DNA from: Candidatus Rokuibacteriota bacterium
GTDB lineage: Bacteria > Methylomirabilota > Methylomirabilia > Rokubacteriales > CSP1-6
Length of the DNA stretch: 64,000 nucleotides
Assembly (NCBI GenBank): GCA_003220225.1
Contig: QHRU01000036.1
Location: forward strand, 124,001 to 188,000
Direction: 5' to 3'
In this document: positions 50,922-59,124 of the stretch, in pieces
Position numbering within the stretch: position 1 is the stretch's first letter
Layout: every line of letters begins with the position of its first letter
Notes under the pieces: generated by a model
The model's database searches: none
What the model was told of the DNA's origin: nothing
The model's input: only the letters and a program-made list of their open reading frames with translations
Position numbers and translations under genes: made by a program

Positions 50922-51758
50922 CTACTCGTCGCGGTCGGATGCGGCGAGGCGGGGCGCGGGAGCGCCCTCCTCGGGCACCACGCGGCGCGCCACCGTGATG
51001 AATCCCGTGTGGGCCACCATGCGGTGAAACGGCCGCACGGACGTGCCCTCGATGTTCCAGGGGCGGTAAAGGGTCTCGAACGTCTCGACGAGCGCCCACT
51101 CGCGCTCGCGATTGAGCGCCTCGGCGATCTGGTGCGACTGGATGATCGTCGGCACGTAGGAGAGGAAGATCCCGCCGGGGCGCAGCACGCGCGCCACCGC
51201 CTGCGTGAGCCGCCACGGCTCGGGCAGGTCGAGCACCACGCGGTCCACGGGCTCCTCGTCGCCGACGCCTTCCTCGACGGGACCGAGACGCATGGTGAGG
51301 TTCGTCACCTCGCCGCAGCGCATGTGGATGTTGGCGAGCGCGCGACGCGCGAACTCCTCGCGCTGCTCGAAGGTGATCACGCGGCCCTCGGGCCCGACCG
51401 CGCGCAGCAGCGCCAGCGTGAGCGCGCCCGAGCCCGTGCCCGCCTCGAGCACGCGGCAGCCCGGGTGCACGTCGGCCCAGAAGAGGATCATCGCGAGGTC
51501 CTTGGGGTAGATCACCTGCGCGCCGCGCGGCATGTCGAGCACGAATTCCGCCAGCGTCGGACGCAGCGCGAGGTAGCGCAGGCCCATCGAGGAGCGTACC
51601 CACGAGCCCTCGGGCTGGCCGATGATCGCGTCGTGCGAGATCCAGCCGCGGTCGGAGTGAAACGTCTCCGACTTCCTCATGAACAGCAGGTGGCGCTTGC
51701 CGCGCTGATCGATGAGCAGCACCTGCTCACCGTCCTGGAGCGGAAGGGGCTCTTTCAC
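50922..51758 (-). CDS. trmI: tRNA (adenine-58-N1)-methyltransferase
   Basis: A 278-residue SAM-dependent enzyme. The N-terminal OB-like part (GEQVLLIDQRGKRHLLFM) precedes the Rossmann part with VLEAGTGSGALTLALLRAVG (motif I), 'VITFEQREEFARRALANI' and the TrmI-specific VVLDLPEPWRL (motif IV), then 'FLSYVPTIIQ'. It methylates A58 in the T-loop of tRNA. The GTG at 51758 overlaps the MFS gene stop (GTGA on the minus strand); the longer upstream frame is a shadow. Confidence 0.93.
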   Translation of the reverse strand: MKEPLPLQDGEQVLLIDQRGKRHLLFMRKSETFHSDRGWISHDAIIGQPEGSWVRSSMGLRYLALRPTLAEFVLDMPRGAQVIYPKDLAMILFWADVHPGCRVLEAGTGSGALTLALLRAVGPEGRVITFEQREEFARRALANIHMRCGEVTNLTMRLGPVEEGVGDEEPVDRVVLDLPEPWRLTQAVARVLRPGGIFLSYVPTIIQSHQIAEALNREREWALVETFETLYRPWNIEGTSVRPFHRMVAHTGFITVARRVVPEEGAPAPRLAASDRDE

Positions 51759-52972
51759 CGATCTCGGGGCGCGGGCAGGAAGTGCGCGGCGACGAAGCTG
51801 GCCAGCGGGATCAGGGCGCTGACGGTGAGCGCGGCGGGCAGCCCGTGACGGTCGGCCACCCAGCCGAGCGCGGCCACGCCGAGGCCGCCCGTGCCGAAGG
51901 CGAAACCCACGATGAGCCCGGAGGCCATGCCCGTGTGGCGCGGCAGATAGGCCTGCGCGAGGACGACGGACAACGAGAAGCTCGCCGTGAGGACGGCGCC
52001 GAACACCGCGAGCATCACGATCGCCAGCGTGCCGCGCGTCGCGAGGAAGAGGAGGCCGAAGGGCACGGCCGCGAGCAGGCCCCACTTCATCAACGCGCGC
52101 GGGCCCCAGCGATCGGCGAGCGGAGATACCAGCACCGTGCCGAGGGCGCCGGCCCCGAGGAAGACGAAGAGCAGCGTGCCCACGATGCGCGGGTCCCCCT
52201 CGAGATAGTCCACGTAGTAGAAGGGCATGAACGTCGTGAACCCGAGGCTCGCGGACGCGCGGATCATGACGACGAGGATGAGCAGGGCCATGGCCGCGGG
52301 CATGTTCTCGCCGCGTCCCGTCGCCTTCGTGGCCCGCGCCGCCGTCGTGGCAGTCGTGAACGACGGCAGCGCCGCGAGCAGCACGGCGCCAACGAGCAGC
52401 GGGGGCAGGGCCAGCGCCAGCGTGCCCTGGAGGGCCCACGTGGTCACGAGGAACGTGGCGACCAGCGGGCCGAGCGCGATGCCCACGTTGCCCCCGAGCG
52501 AGAAGTACGACAGCGCCGTGGCCTTGCGGTCGCCCGCGACGCCCGTCGCGGTGCGATAGCCCTCGGGGTGCCAGGCGGCGACCCCGAGCCCCATCACGAC
52601 GACGAGCAGCACGAGACTCGTGTAACCGGGCGCGAGCCCGGTGAGCGCCATGCCCGCGCCGGCCACGACGACCGACGTCGGCAGGATCCAGCGCCGCATC
52701 GTCTGGTCGGCGAGGTAGCCGAAGAGCGGCTGGAGGAGCGACGCGGTGAGGTTCGTGGCCAGCACGATCGTCGCCACCTCGGCGTACGAGAGCCCGTGCG
52801 CGCTCTTGAGAAACGGCAGCACCGCGGGCAACGAGCCCTGCGTGAGATCGACGGCGAAGTGGCCGAGAGCGAGGAGCCCGATCAGTTTCGCGTGCGGCCG
52901 GACGCGCTCGACAATGGTCGGGAACGGAACCGCGGCCGCTGTCGCAAGGGCCGCGGGCTTCGAATCAGCCAT
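51755..52972 (-). CDS. MFS transporter, fosmidomycin-resistance-like
   Basis: A 405-residue 12-helix MFS protein. Loop 2-3 carries GYLADQTMRRWILP (a variant of motif A), and 'GLGVAAWHPEGYRTA' near 125-140 is the motif characteristic of the Fsr (fosmidomycin resistance) group. It probably exports a small drug or metabolite. The ATG at 52972 was chosen over an upstream GTG at 52990. Divergent from a VOC-protein gene by 46 nt. Confidence 0.87.
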   Translation of the reverse strand: MADSKPAALATAAAVPFPTIVERVRPHAKLIGLLALGHFAVDLTQGSLPAVLPFLKSAHGLSYAEVATIVLATNLTASLLQPLFGYLADQTMRRWILPTSVVVAGAGMALTGLAPGYTSLVLLVVVMGLGVAAWHPEGYRTATGVAGDRKATALSYFSLGGNVGIALGPLVATFLVTTWALQGTLALALPPLLVGAVLLAALPSFTTATTAARATKATGRGENMPAAMALLILVVMIRASASLGFTTFMPFYYVDYLEGDPRIVGTLLFVFLGAGALGTVLVSPLADRWGPRALMKWGLLAAVPFGLLFLATRGTLAIVMLAVFGAVLTASFSLSVVLAQAYLPRHTGMASGLIVGFAFGTGGLGVAALGWVADRHGLPAALTVSALIPLASFVAAHFLPAPRDR

Positions 52973-53018
52973 GACCCACCAATGGTACACTAACGCCGCG
53001 ACGGAGACATCACGCCCG

Positions 53019-53426
53019 ATGAAAATCCGCGCCCTCGGTCACGTCTCACTCTTCGTTCGCGATCTCGACGCGACGCGACGCTTCTATCGCGACCTGCTCG
53101 GCCTCGCGGAAACCGGCACCGGCAAGGACGGCCGCATCGTCTTCTTCTCCGCGGGCGCGCGCCATCACGATCTGTCGTGCGAGCTCGCGCGCGCTCCGGG
53201 TCCGGGACCGCAGCCCAAGGGCGTGCCCGGGCTCTACCACGTCGCCTTCGAGGTGGGCGAGACGTCCGACGACCTCTCCGCCGCGCGGCGCGACGTGGTG
53301 GCCCGCGGGCTCGAGCCATTCGGCGAGTACGCGAACGGCTTCTGTGTTCGAGATCCCGACGGCCACGAGGTCGAGCTCTACGTCGAGCCCGTGCGCACCC
53401 GGAGCGCGGTCAGCGAGAGACGGTGA
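53019..53426 (+). CDS. VOC-family metalloprotein (glyoxalase/dioxygenase fold)
   Basis: A 135-residue protein made of two beta-alpha-beta3 units. Metal-ligand positions are H8 (GHVSLFVRD), H74 (LYHVAFEV) and E119 (HEVELYVEP), the H-H-E pattern of extradiol dioxygenases and glyoxalases. RDPDGHEVELY (111-121) is the usual VOC ending. The substrate is unknown. The ATG at 53019 follows ACGGAGAC at a distance; TACACT at 52986-52991 could be its -10. Its 3' end overlaps the convergent oxidoreductase gene by 17 nt. Confidence 0.85.
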   Translation: MKIRALGHVSLFVRDLDATRRFYRDLLGLAETGTGKDGRIVFFSAGARHHDLSCELARAPGPGPQPKGVPGLYHVAFEVGETSDDLSAARRDVVARGLEPFGEYANGFCVRDPDGHEVELYVEPVRTRSAVSERR

Positions 53427-54591
53427 GGCCCTCGCCGCCGTAGTGGTCGACGTCCACCCACGGCGGGTCCTCGACGAACCGCGAGGCGCGGAACGGATGG
53501 AGGTCGGCCGTCGACGGCGCGCCGGCGGTGATCCACTCGGCGAGGCAGCGGCCGATGGCGGGCGCCGTCTTGAACGACGTCCCGGAGTCGCCGAGCATCG
53601 CCCAGAGCCCCTCGGCGGCGGGCAGCCGATCGATGATCGGCCGCCCGTCGGGGCTCATCATGATCATCCCCGCCCAGCCGCCGCGCATCGGCGCGTCGGC
53701 GAATTGCGGCAGGCGCGCGGTGAGCGCCTCGCGACATCTCGCGACGTAGGCCGCGTCGACGCCCTCGTCGAATTTCTCGGGATCCGCGTGGGCGGCGCCC
53801 AGCTCGACGCCGATGAGCGTGGCGGCGGCGCCCTCGGGACGGAACCACGACATGCGCGTGGCGTCGATGACCGCGGGATGGCGCTGCGCGAAGCCCGCGG
53901 GCCAGCGGAAGATCGCGACCTGGATGCGGAAGGGCGACAGCCCGTAGTCGAGACCGAGCGGCGCCAGCAGCGACGGCGCCCATGCGCCGGCCGCGATCAC
54001 GACCGCGCGCGTGGCCACGCGGCCCGCCGTCGTCTCGACGCCCGTCACCCGCCCGCCCTCGACGACGACGCGCACGGCCTCGCAGCGGGTCTGGATCGTC
54101 GCGCCGCCGCGCCGCGCGGCCTCCGCGAACGCGTACGTAGTCGCGTTGGGATCGGCGAAGCCGGAACCGGGCTCCCAGGCGGCGGCGCCGACGCCGGCGA
54201 GGTCGACCCCGGGCAGCAGGCGGCGCACGTCGTCCAGCGAGGCCTCGCGCGTGTCGATGCCGAGCGCCTGCTGGCGCGCGACGTTGCGCCGGAGCGCGTC
54301 CCGGTACTCGGGTCCGACGAGCTGCACGAAGCCGACGGGCTCGAAGCCGCACTCGCCGCCGACGATCGCGCCGAAGTCGCGGAAGACCTTCAGGGATTCC
54401 AGCGCCAGGCGGGACTCCACGTCGTTCGTGTAGTGCATGCGGACGAGGGCGCCGGACTTCCCGGTGGCGCCGGCGGCCAGGTGGCGGCGCTCGAGCAGGA
54501 GGACGTCGCGCACGCCGAGCGTGGTGAGATGGAACGCGGTGCTGGCGCCGTTCACGCCTCCGCCGATGACGACGACGTCGGCCGTGCGCAT
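53410..54591 (-). CDS. FAD-dependent amine/sarcosine oxidase-like oxidoreductase (DadA family)
   Basis: A 393-residue DAO-family flavoprotein with VVIGGGVNGASTAFHL (7-22), LLERRHLAAGATGKSGALVR (32-51, the glycine-oxidase/sarcosine-oxidase region with the flavin-contacting Ser) and MSPDGRPIIDRLP. It oxidises a secondary or D-amino acid. It is divergent from a family 5 ABC binding protein gene by 85 nt, so it may degrade the imported solute. The ATG start at 54591 is preceded by TACAAT 10 nt away. Confidence 0.87.
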   Translation of the reverse strand: MRTADVVVIGGGVNGASTAFHLTTLGVRDVLLLERRHLAAGATGKSGALVRMHYTNDVESRLALESLKVFRDFGAIVGGECGFEPVGFVQLVGPEYRDALRRNVARQQALGIDTREASLDDVRRLLPGVDLAGVGAAAWEPGSGFADPNATTYAFAEAARRGGATIQTRCEAVRVVVEGGRVTGVETTAGRVATRAVVIAAGAWAPSLLAPLGLDYGLSPFRIQVAIFRWPAGFAQRHPAVIDATRMSWFRPEGAAATLIGVELGAAHADPEKFDEGVDAAYVARCREALTARLPQFADAPMRGGWAGMIMMSPDGRPIIDRLPAAEGLWAMLGDSGTSFKTAPAIGRCLAEWITAGAPSTADLHPFRASRFVEDPPWVDVDHYGGEGLTVSR

Positions 54592-54601
54592 GGTGGCGCG
54601 G

Positions 54602-54607
54602 ATTGTA
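54602..54607 (-). promoter_or_regulatory. -10 element of the DadA-like gene
   Basis: TACAAT on the minus strand ends 10 nt before the ATG at 54591. TTGACA at 54622-54627 on the plus strand is a candidate -35 of the divergent ABC operon, although its -10 is poor. Confidence 0.4.
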
Positions 54608-54676
54608 GCACCCGCGCGCCCTTGACAGCCGGACCCGAGTGCCCGCAAATAGCAGCACTCTCCCGGGAGGTGCCTC

Positions 54677-56224
54677 ATGAGCGGTCTCACCCGTCGCGAG
54701 CTGTTGAAGGCGGCCGGCGTCGCCGGCGCCGCCGCCGCGCTGCCCTCGGCGCTGGCCGGACCCGCCGGCGCGCAGGGCACGCAGAAGCGTGAGCTCGTCG
54801 TCGCCCAGGGCGGCGACATCTCGAAGTTCGATCCTCACTTCAGCACGTCGGCCAACGACATCCGGATCTCCTTCAACCTGTTCGACAACCTGATCGCGCG
54901 CCATCCGGACGGCAAGCTCCAGCCGTCGCTGGCCACGGACTGGAAGCTCACCAATCCCACCACGTGGACGTTCAAGCTGCGCCACGGCGTCAAGTGGCAC
55001 AACGGCGATCCGTTCTCGTCGGCCGACGTCAAGTACAGCTTCGAGCGCACGTGGGACCCGAAGCAGAACACGCGCGTGAGCACGGTGTTCACCACCGTCG
55101 ACAAGGTCGAAGCGCCCGACGCGAGCACCGTCGTGTTCACCACCAAGAAGCCCGACCCGCTGCTGGCGGCGCGCGTGGCGTTCTACGGCGGCCAGATCGT
55201 GCCGAAGAAGTATCTCGAGGCGGTCGGCAACGACACCTTCAACGCCAAGCCGGTCGGGACCGGGCCCGTGCGATTCGTGTCGTGGACGAAGGACGACAAG
55301 ATCGTGCTCGAGGCCAACCCCGACTACTTCGGCGGCAGGCCGGACTTCGACCGCTTCGTCATGCGGGCCGTCCCGGAGATGGCGCCCCGCGTGGCCGGCC
55401 TGCTCAAGGGCGAGACGGACATCATCACGCAGCTGCCGCCCGACCAGGGCGAGCGCGTGAACGGCAACCCGTCCACGCGCGTGGCCGGCGCGCTCTACGC
55501 CGGCCTCTACGTGCTGGCCGTCAACAGCAAGGTGCCGCCCCTCGACAACCCGCTCGTCAAGCAGGCGCTCTCGCTGGCGGTGGATCGCGACCTCATCGTC
55601 AAGGAACTGTGGCGCGGGCGTGGCATCGCGCCGAGCGGCCCCATCGCCAAAGGCGACAACCACTTCGACACGTCGCTGCCGGCGCTCAAGTACGACCCCA
55701 AGGAGGCGCGCGAGCGGCTCAAGAAGTCCGGCTACAAGGGCGAGGACATCGTCATCGAGACGACGGCGGCCTACATGGCCAACGACAAGCCGATGGCGGA
55801 GGCGATCGTCGCGATGTGGCGCGACATCGGCGTCAACGGTAAGGTCGAGGTGGTCGAGTACTCGGTGCGCGCGCAGAAGAATCGCGACAAGTCGTTCAAG
55901 GGCCTGTGGTGGTCCGATCCGACCTCCACGCTCAGCGATCCCGACGGGATGTTCTGGCGGCTCCTCTCGCCGGGCGGACCGCAAGATTACTGGCGCCACG
56001 CGCGGTTCGACGAGCTGGGCGAGGCGGCGCGCTTCTCCGTCGACGAGAAGTTCCGCGGCCAGGCGTACAAGGAGATGACCCGGATCTTCCTCGAGCACCT
56101 GCCGTGGATTCCCGTCATCCAGCCGTACGAGGACTACGGGCTGCAAAAGCACCTCGAGTGGACGCCGAACCCCAACCAGCAGTTCGAGATCCGCCGCTTC
56201 GCGTTCAAGTTCCGCCGCGCCTAG
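54677..56224 (+). CDS. ABC transporter substrate-binding protein, family 5
   Basis: A 515-residue periplasmic binding protein with a Tat-type signal (TRRELLKAAGVAGAAAALPS, cleavage near AGAQG). Features are 'DNLIARHPDGKLQPSLATDW', LRHGVKWHNGDPFSSADV, GTGPVRFVSW and KQALSLAVDRDLI. GGGAGG is 8 nt before the ATG. It starts a three-gene importer operon. The solute is unidentified. A stable hairpin follows the gene, which could keep the binding protein in excess over the permeases. Confidence 0.93.
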   Translation: MSGLTRRELLKAAGVAGAAAALPSALAGPAGAQGTQKRELVVAQGGDISKFDPHFSTSANDIRISFNLFDNLIARHPDGKLQPSLATDWKLTNPTTWTFKLRHGVKWHNGDPFSSADVKYSFERTWDPKQNTRVSTVFTTVDKVEAPDASTVVFTTKKPDPLLAARVAFYGGQIVPKKYLEAVGNDTFNAKPVGTGPVRFVSWTKDDKIVLEANPDYFGGRPDFDRFVMRAVPEMAPRVAGLLKGETDIITQLPPDQGERVNGNPSTRVAGALYAGLYVLAVNSKVPPLDNPLVKQALSLAVDRDLIVKELWRGRGIAPSGPIAKGDNHFDTSLPALKYDPKEARERLKKSGYKGEDIVIETTAAYMANDKPMAEAIVAMWRDIGVNGKVEVVEYSVRAQKNRDKSFKGLWWSDPTSTLSDPDGMFWRLLSPGGPQDYWRHARFDELGEAARFSVDEKFRGQAYKEMTRIFLEHLPWIPVIQPYEDYGLQKHLEWTPNPNQQFEIRRFAFKFRRA

Positions 56225-56229
56225 GCGCC

Positions 56230-56260
56230 GGCCGGCCGGGGCCTCGGGCTCCGGCCGGCC
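56230..56260 (+). promoter_or_regulatory. intercistronic stem-loop after the binding-protein gene
   Basis: Stem arms 56230-56243 and 56247-56260 pair over 14 bp with one G-T pair and a TCG loop; the outer part is GGCCGGCCGG/CCGGCCGGCC. It fills most of the 42-nt gap before the permease ATG at 56267. Such a hairpin typically attenuates or protects the upstream cistron, raising binding-protein output relative to permeases. Confidence 0.6.
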
Positions 56261-56266
56261 TCATCC

Positions 56267-57193
56267 ATGCGTGCCCTCGTCACCTTCCTCGCCGCGCGTC
56301 TCGCCCGGGCCCTCGTCGCCGTCTGGCTCGTCTCCACCGTCGTCTTCGTGGTCATGCGGCTGTCCGGCGACCCCGTGCCGCTGCTGCTGCCGCCGGACGC
56401 GCCGCGCAGCGAGTTCGCGCGGGTGGCCAGGGAGCTGGGCACCGACCGGCCGCTGCCCGTGCAGTACGCGGTGTTCCTCGGCCACGTCGCGCAGGGTGAC
56501 TTCGGCCGCTCGATCCACTTTCGCGAGCCTGCGATGCGGGTCGCGCTGGAGTACCTGCCGGCGACGGCGCAGCTCGGGCTCACGGCATTCGTGTTCGCGG
56601 TGCTCGTTGCCGTCCCCGCCGGCGTGGTCTCCGCCGTCCGACGCAACACCGTCGTGGACCAAGTGGCGATGGGCGTGGCGCTCGTCGGCCAGTCGGCGCC
56701 GACGTTCTTCCTCGGCATCCTGTTCATCCTGACGCTGTCGCTCAGGGCGGGCCTCTTGCCGACGTCGGGACGCGGCGACTGGACCCACATCGTGCTGCCC
56801 GCACTCACGCTCGGCGCCTTCGCCATGGCCTCGATCGCCCGCCTCACGCGCTCCGCGCTGCTCGAAGTGCTCCGGCAGGACTACGTCCGCACGGCGCGCG
56901 CCAAGGGGCTACGCGAGTGGCGCGTCGTCGCCAAGCATGCGTTCCGCAACGCCGCCATCCCCGTGCTCACGATCACGGGCCTGCAGTTCGGCCAGCTGTT
57001 CAGCAACACCCTGGTGACGGAGACGGTGTTCGCGTGGCCGGGCATGGGCCGGCTCGCCATCCAGTCGATCTACAACCGCGACTACCCGGTCGTGCAGTGC
57101 GTGGTGTTCCTGTCCGCCGTGCTCTTCGTCGCCCTCAACTTCCTCATCGAGCTGGTGTATGGCTTCCTCGATCCCCGTATCCGTCCCCGCTGA
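56267..57193 (+). CDS. ABC transporter permease, DppB/OppB type
   Basis: A 308-residue permease with six helices, GTDRPLPVQYAVFLGHVAQG (near 62-81), GDFGRSIHFREP, and the EAA loop DYVRTARAKGLREWRVVAKHA (cut here to DYVRTARAKGL / REWRVVAKH) followed by FRNAAIPVLT. It is the first membrane subunit of this operon and overlaps the next permease by 35 nt. Confidence 0.93.
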   Translation: MRALVTFLAARLARALVAVWLVSTVVFVVMRLSGDPVPLLLPPDAPRSEFARVARELGTDRPLPVQYAVFLGHVAQGDFGRSIHFREPAMRVALEYLPATAQLGLTAFVFAVLVAVPAGVVSAVRRNTVVDQVAMGVALVGQSAPTFFLGILFILTLSLRAGLLPTSGRGDWTHIVLPALTLGAFAMASIARLTRSALLEVLRQDYVRTARAKGLREWRVVAKHAFRNAAIPVLTITGLQFGQLFSNTLVTETVFAWPGMGRLAIQSIYNRDYPVVQCVVFLSAVLFVALNFLIELVYGFLDPRIRPR

Positions 57194-58064
57194 CGCCGCG
57201 GGCCTGGAGGCCGCGCGCGGCGGGCGCGTGGCGCGGCGCACGCGGCAGCTGGTCGCGGCCGGCGCGGCGTTCGTCGCGCTGCTGACGATCATGGCCGTGG
57301 CGGCGCCGTGGCTGGCGCCGCACGACCCCGTGCGTCAGTCGCTGCGCGCGCGACTGACCGCCCCCACGCTCGAGGCGGCCGACGGACGCGCGCATCCGCT
57401 CGGCACCGACCACCTCGGGCGTGACGTGCTGTCGCGCACGATCTGGGGCGCGCGCGTGTCGCTGCTCGTCGGCTTCGCGGCCGTCATGGTGGGGGGCCTC
57501 GTGGGCGCGGGGCTCGGCATCCTCGCGGGCTACCGCGGGGGCTGGACGGACACCATCATCATGACGATGGCCGACGCGCAGCTGGCCTTCCCCTTCATCC
57601 TGCTCGCCATCGGCATCATCGCCGTGCTGGGCCCGAGCTTTCCCACGCTCGTGGTCGTGATCGGGCTCTCGGGCTGGGTGGACTACGCGCGCGTGCTGCG
57701 CTCGCAGGTGCTCGTGCTGCGCTCGCGCGAGTTCGTGGACGCCATCCTCGCGCTCGGCGGCGCCGTGCCACGCATCGTGGCGCGCCACATCCTGCCCAAC
57801 GTGCTCTCCACGCTGGTGGTGATCGCCACGCTCCAGCTCGCCCGCGCCATCGTGCTGGAGGCGACGCTGTCGTTCCTCGGCCTCGGCATCCAGCCGCCGA
57901 CGCCGTCGTGGGGCGGCATGATCCAGGAGGGCCGCGAGTACCTCGACTCCGCCTGGTGGATCTCGATCTTCCCCGGCTGCCTGCTGCTGCTCACCTCGCT
58001 CGTGGTGAGCCGCAGCGGTGACTGGCTCCGCGACCTGCTGGACCCCACTCTGCGAAGCGAGTAG
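57159..58064 (+). CDS. ABC transporter permease, DppC/OppC type
   Basis: A 301-residue permease with HPLGTDHLGRDVLSRTIWGAR (short form HPLGTDHLGRDVLSR), 'YRGGWTDTIIMTMADAQLAF', the EAA-type loop 'VDAILALGGAVPRIVARHILPN' (split: VDAILALGGAVPRI / VARHILPN) and LSFLGLGIQPPTPSWG. The ATG at 57159 lies inside the DppB gene (35-nt overlap); no shorter start leaves the first helix intact with better spacing. No ATPase subunits follow, as in the 34-38 kb importer. Confidence 0.93.
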   Translation: MASSIPVSVPADAAGLEAARGGRVARRTRQLVAAGAAFVALLTIMAVAAPWLAPHDPVRQSLRARLTAPTLEAADGRAHPLGTDHLGRDVLSRTIWGARVSLLVGFAAVMVGGLVGAGLGILAGYRGGWTDTIIMTMADAQLAFPFILLAIGIIAVLGPSFPTLVVVIGLSGWVDYARVLRSQVLVLRSREFVDAILALGGAVPRIVARHILPNVLSTLVVIATLQLARAIVLEATLSFLGLGIQPPTPSWGGMIQEGREYLDSAWWISIFPGCLLLLTSLVVSRSGDWLRDLLDPTLRSE

Positions 58065-58076
58065 GCTGGAGCGGCG

Positions 58077-58874
58077 ATGCGGATCCTCGTGGTCGACGAC
58101 TCGTCGCCGCACCGGCGGATGCTCACGGCGATCTTCGGCCACGCCGGGCACCAGGTGCTCACCGCCGCCGACGGCGAGGCGGCGCTGGCGCTCCTCGAGC
58201 GCGAGTCGGTGAATGCCGTCGTCTCCGACGTGCGCATGCCGAAGCTCGACGGCTTCCAGCTCTGCCGCGCAATCCGCCGCGACGCGCGCTGGGCGCGGCT
58301 GCCTTTCATCTTCTACAGCAGCGTGTTCATCGGCGGCCCCGCGCGCGACCTCGGCCGCGACGTCGGCGCCACCGCCTACCTCGACGCCAAGGACATCACG
58401 CCCCAGCAGATGGCCGTCGAGCTGGAGCGCCTGGTCGAGCGCCACGTGCGCGCGGAATACGACGAGACGCTCGGGCGGCTGCTCGACGACGTGGACTTCG
58501 CGCGCCGCTATCACCAGGTGGTGCTCGACTCGCTGCAGGGCGCCGGCCGCGAGGAGATGCGCGACCTGGTGACCGAGAGCAAGCGCGCGCTCGACACCGT
58601 CCTGTCGCGGCTGGACCACGAGCGCCAGGCGCTGGCCGAGCGCACCGACCGGAAGGTGGAGGCGGCGCAGCTGGCGCTCCTGAAGGAGCTGGGCGAGTTC
58701 CTCGGCGACCGCATCAACAACCCTCTGGCCGTCATCATGGCCAGCGCGCAGCTGCTCGAGATGCGCGCGCCGAGCAGCGCGACCAGCGAAGCGGCCGAGC
58801 GGATCACGACCGCCGTGAGCAAGATCAACGCGGTCGTCCGTGAGATCGCCTCGAAGAGCGGCGAGATGGCGTGA
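58077..58874 (+). CDS. response regulator with C-terminal histidine-less DHp-like domain
   Basis: A 265-residue protein. Receiver domain 1-118: acidic pair D7-D8, phosphoacceptor D51 (VVSDVRMPKLDG), S81/S82 and K105. A helical linker (120-190) leads to a HisKA-like helix whose core is GDRINNPLAVIMASAQLLEM (210-229). Sensor kinases read ..HEINNPL.. here; the phospho-accepting His is Asp (D211) and the Glu is Arg (R212). No ATPase domain follows. It could dimerise with, titrate or regulate a partner kinase. Encoded 12 nt after the importer operon. Confidence 0.85.
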   Translation: MRILVVDDSSPHRRMLTAIFGHAGHQVLTAADGEAALALLERESVNAVVSDVRMPKLDGFQLCRAIRRDARWARLPFIFYSSVFIGGPARDLGRDVGATAYLDAKDITPQQMAVELERLVERHVRAEYDETLGRLLDDVDFARRYHQVVLDSLQGAGREEMRDLVTESKRALDTVLSRLDHERQALAERTDRKVEAAQLALLKELGEFLGDRINNPLAVIMASAQLLEMRAPSSATSEAAERITTAVSKINAVVREIASKSGEMA

Positions 58875-58897
58875 GTTAGACGAGCTCACCCATTCAC

Positions 58898-59100
58898 GTG
58901 GGGGGCCCCGACATGGCCCCCCACACCCCCCAACGCTCGGAACCGCCCCGGCCAAGCCGTGGCGCTCCGCGATCCGGCGCGAGCGGCCCCGACATGGCCC
59001 CCCACACCCCCCAACGCTCGGAACCGCCCCGGCCAAGCCGTGGCGCTCCGCGATCCGGCGCGAGCGGCCCCGACATGGCCCCCCCACGCTCGGGGCGCCC
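58898..59100. repeat. 81-bp tandem repeat with embedded palindrome
   Basis: Two identical 81-bp units (58904-58984 and 58985-59065) and a truncated third (from 59066, identical for about 19 nt, then lacking the ACACCCCCCA part). The first unit begins inside a perfect 10-bp-stem palindrome: arms GTGGGGGGCC at 58898-58907 and GGCCCCCCAC at 58915-58924. Because 81 is divisible by 3, frames remain open through the repeat, but they have no start context and the repeat lies between convergent genes, so coding is unlikely. Confidence 0.75.
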
Positions 59101-59120
59101 CGGGGAACCCGGGGCGCCCC
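59092..59120. terminator. strong bidirectional terminator-like hairpin
   Basis: A perfect 13-bp stem: GGGGCGCCCCGGG (59092-59104), loop GAA, CCCGGGGCGCCCC (59108-59120), followed by TCGATT. It lies between the response-regulator gene and the convergent acyl-CoA dehydrogenase, whose stop is at 59125-59127. Confidence 0.6.
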
Positions 59121-59124
59121 TCGA

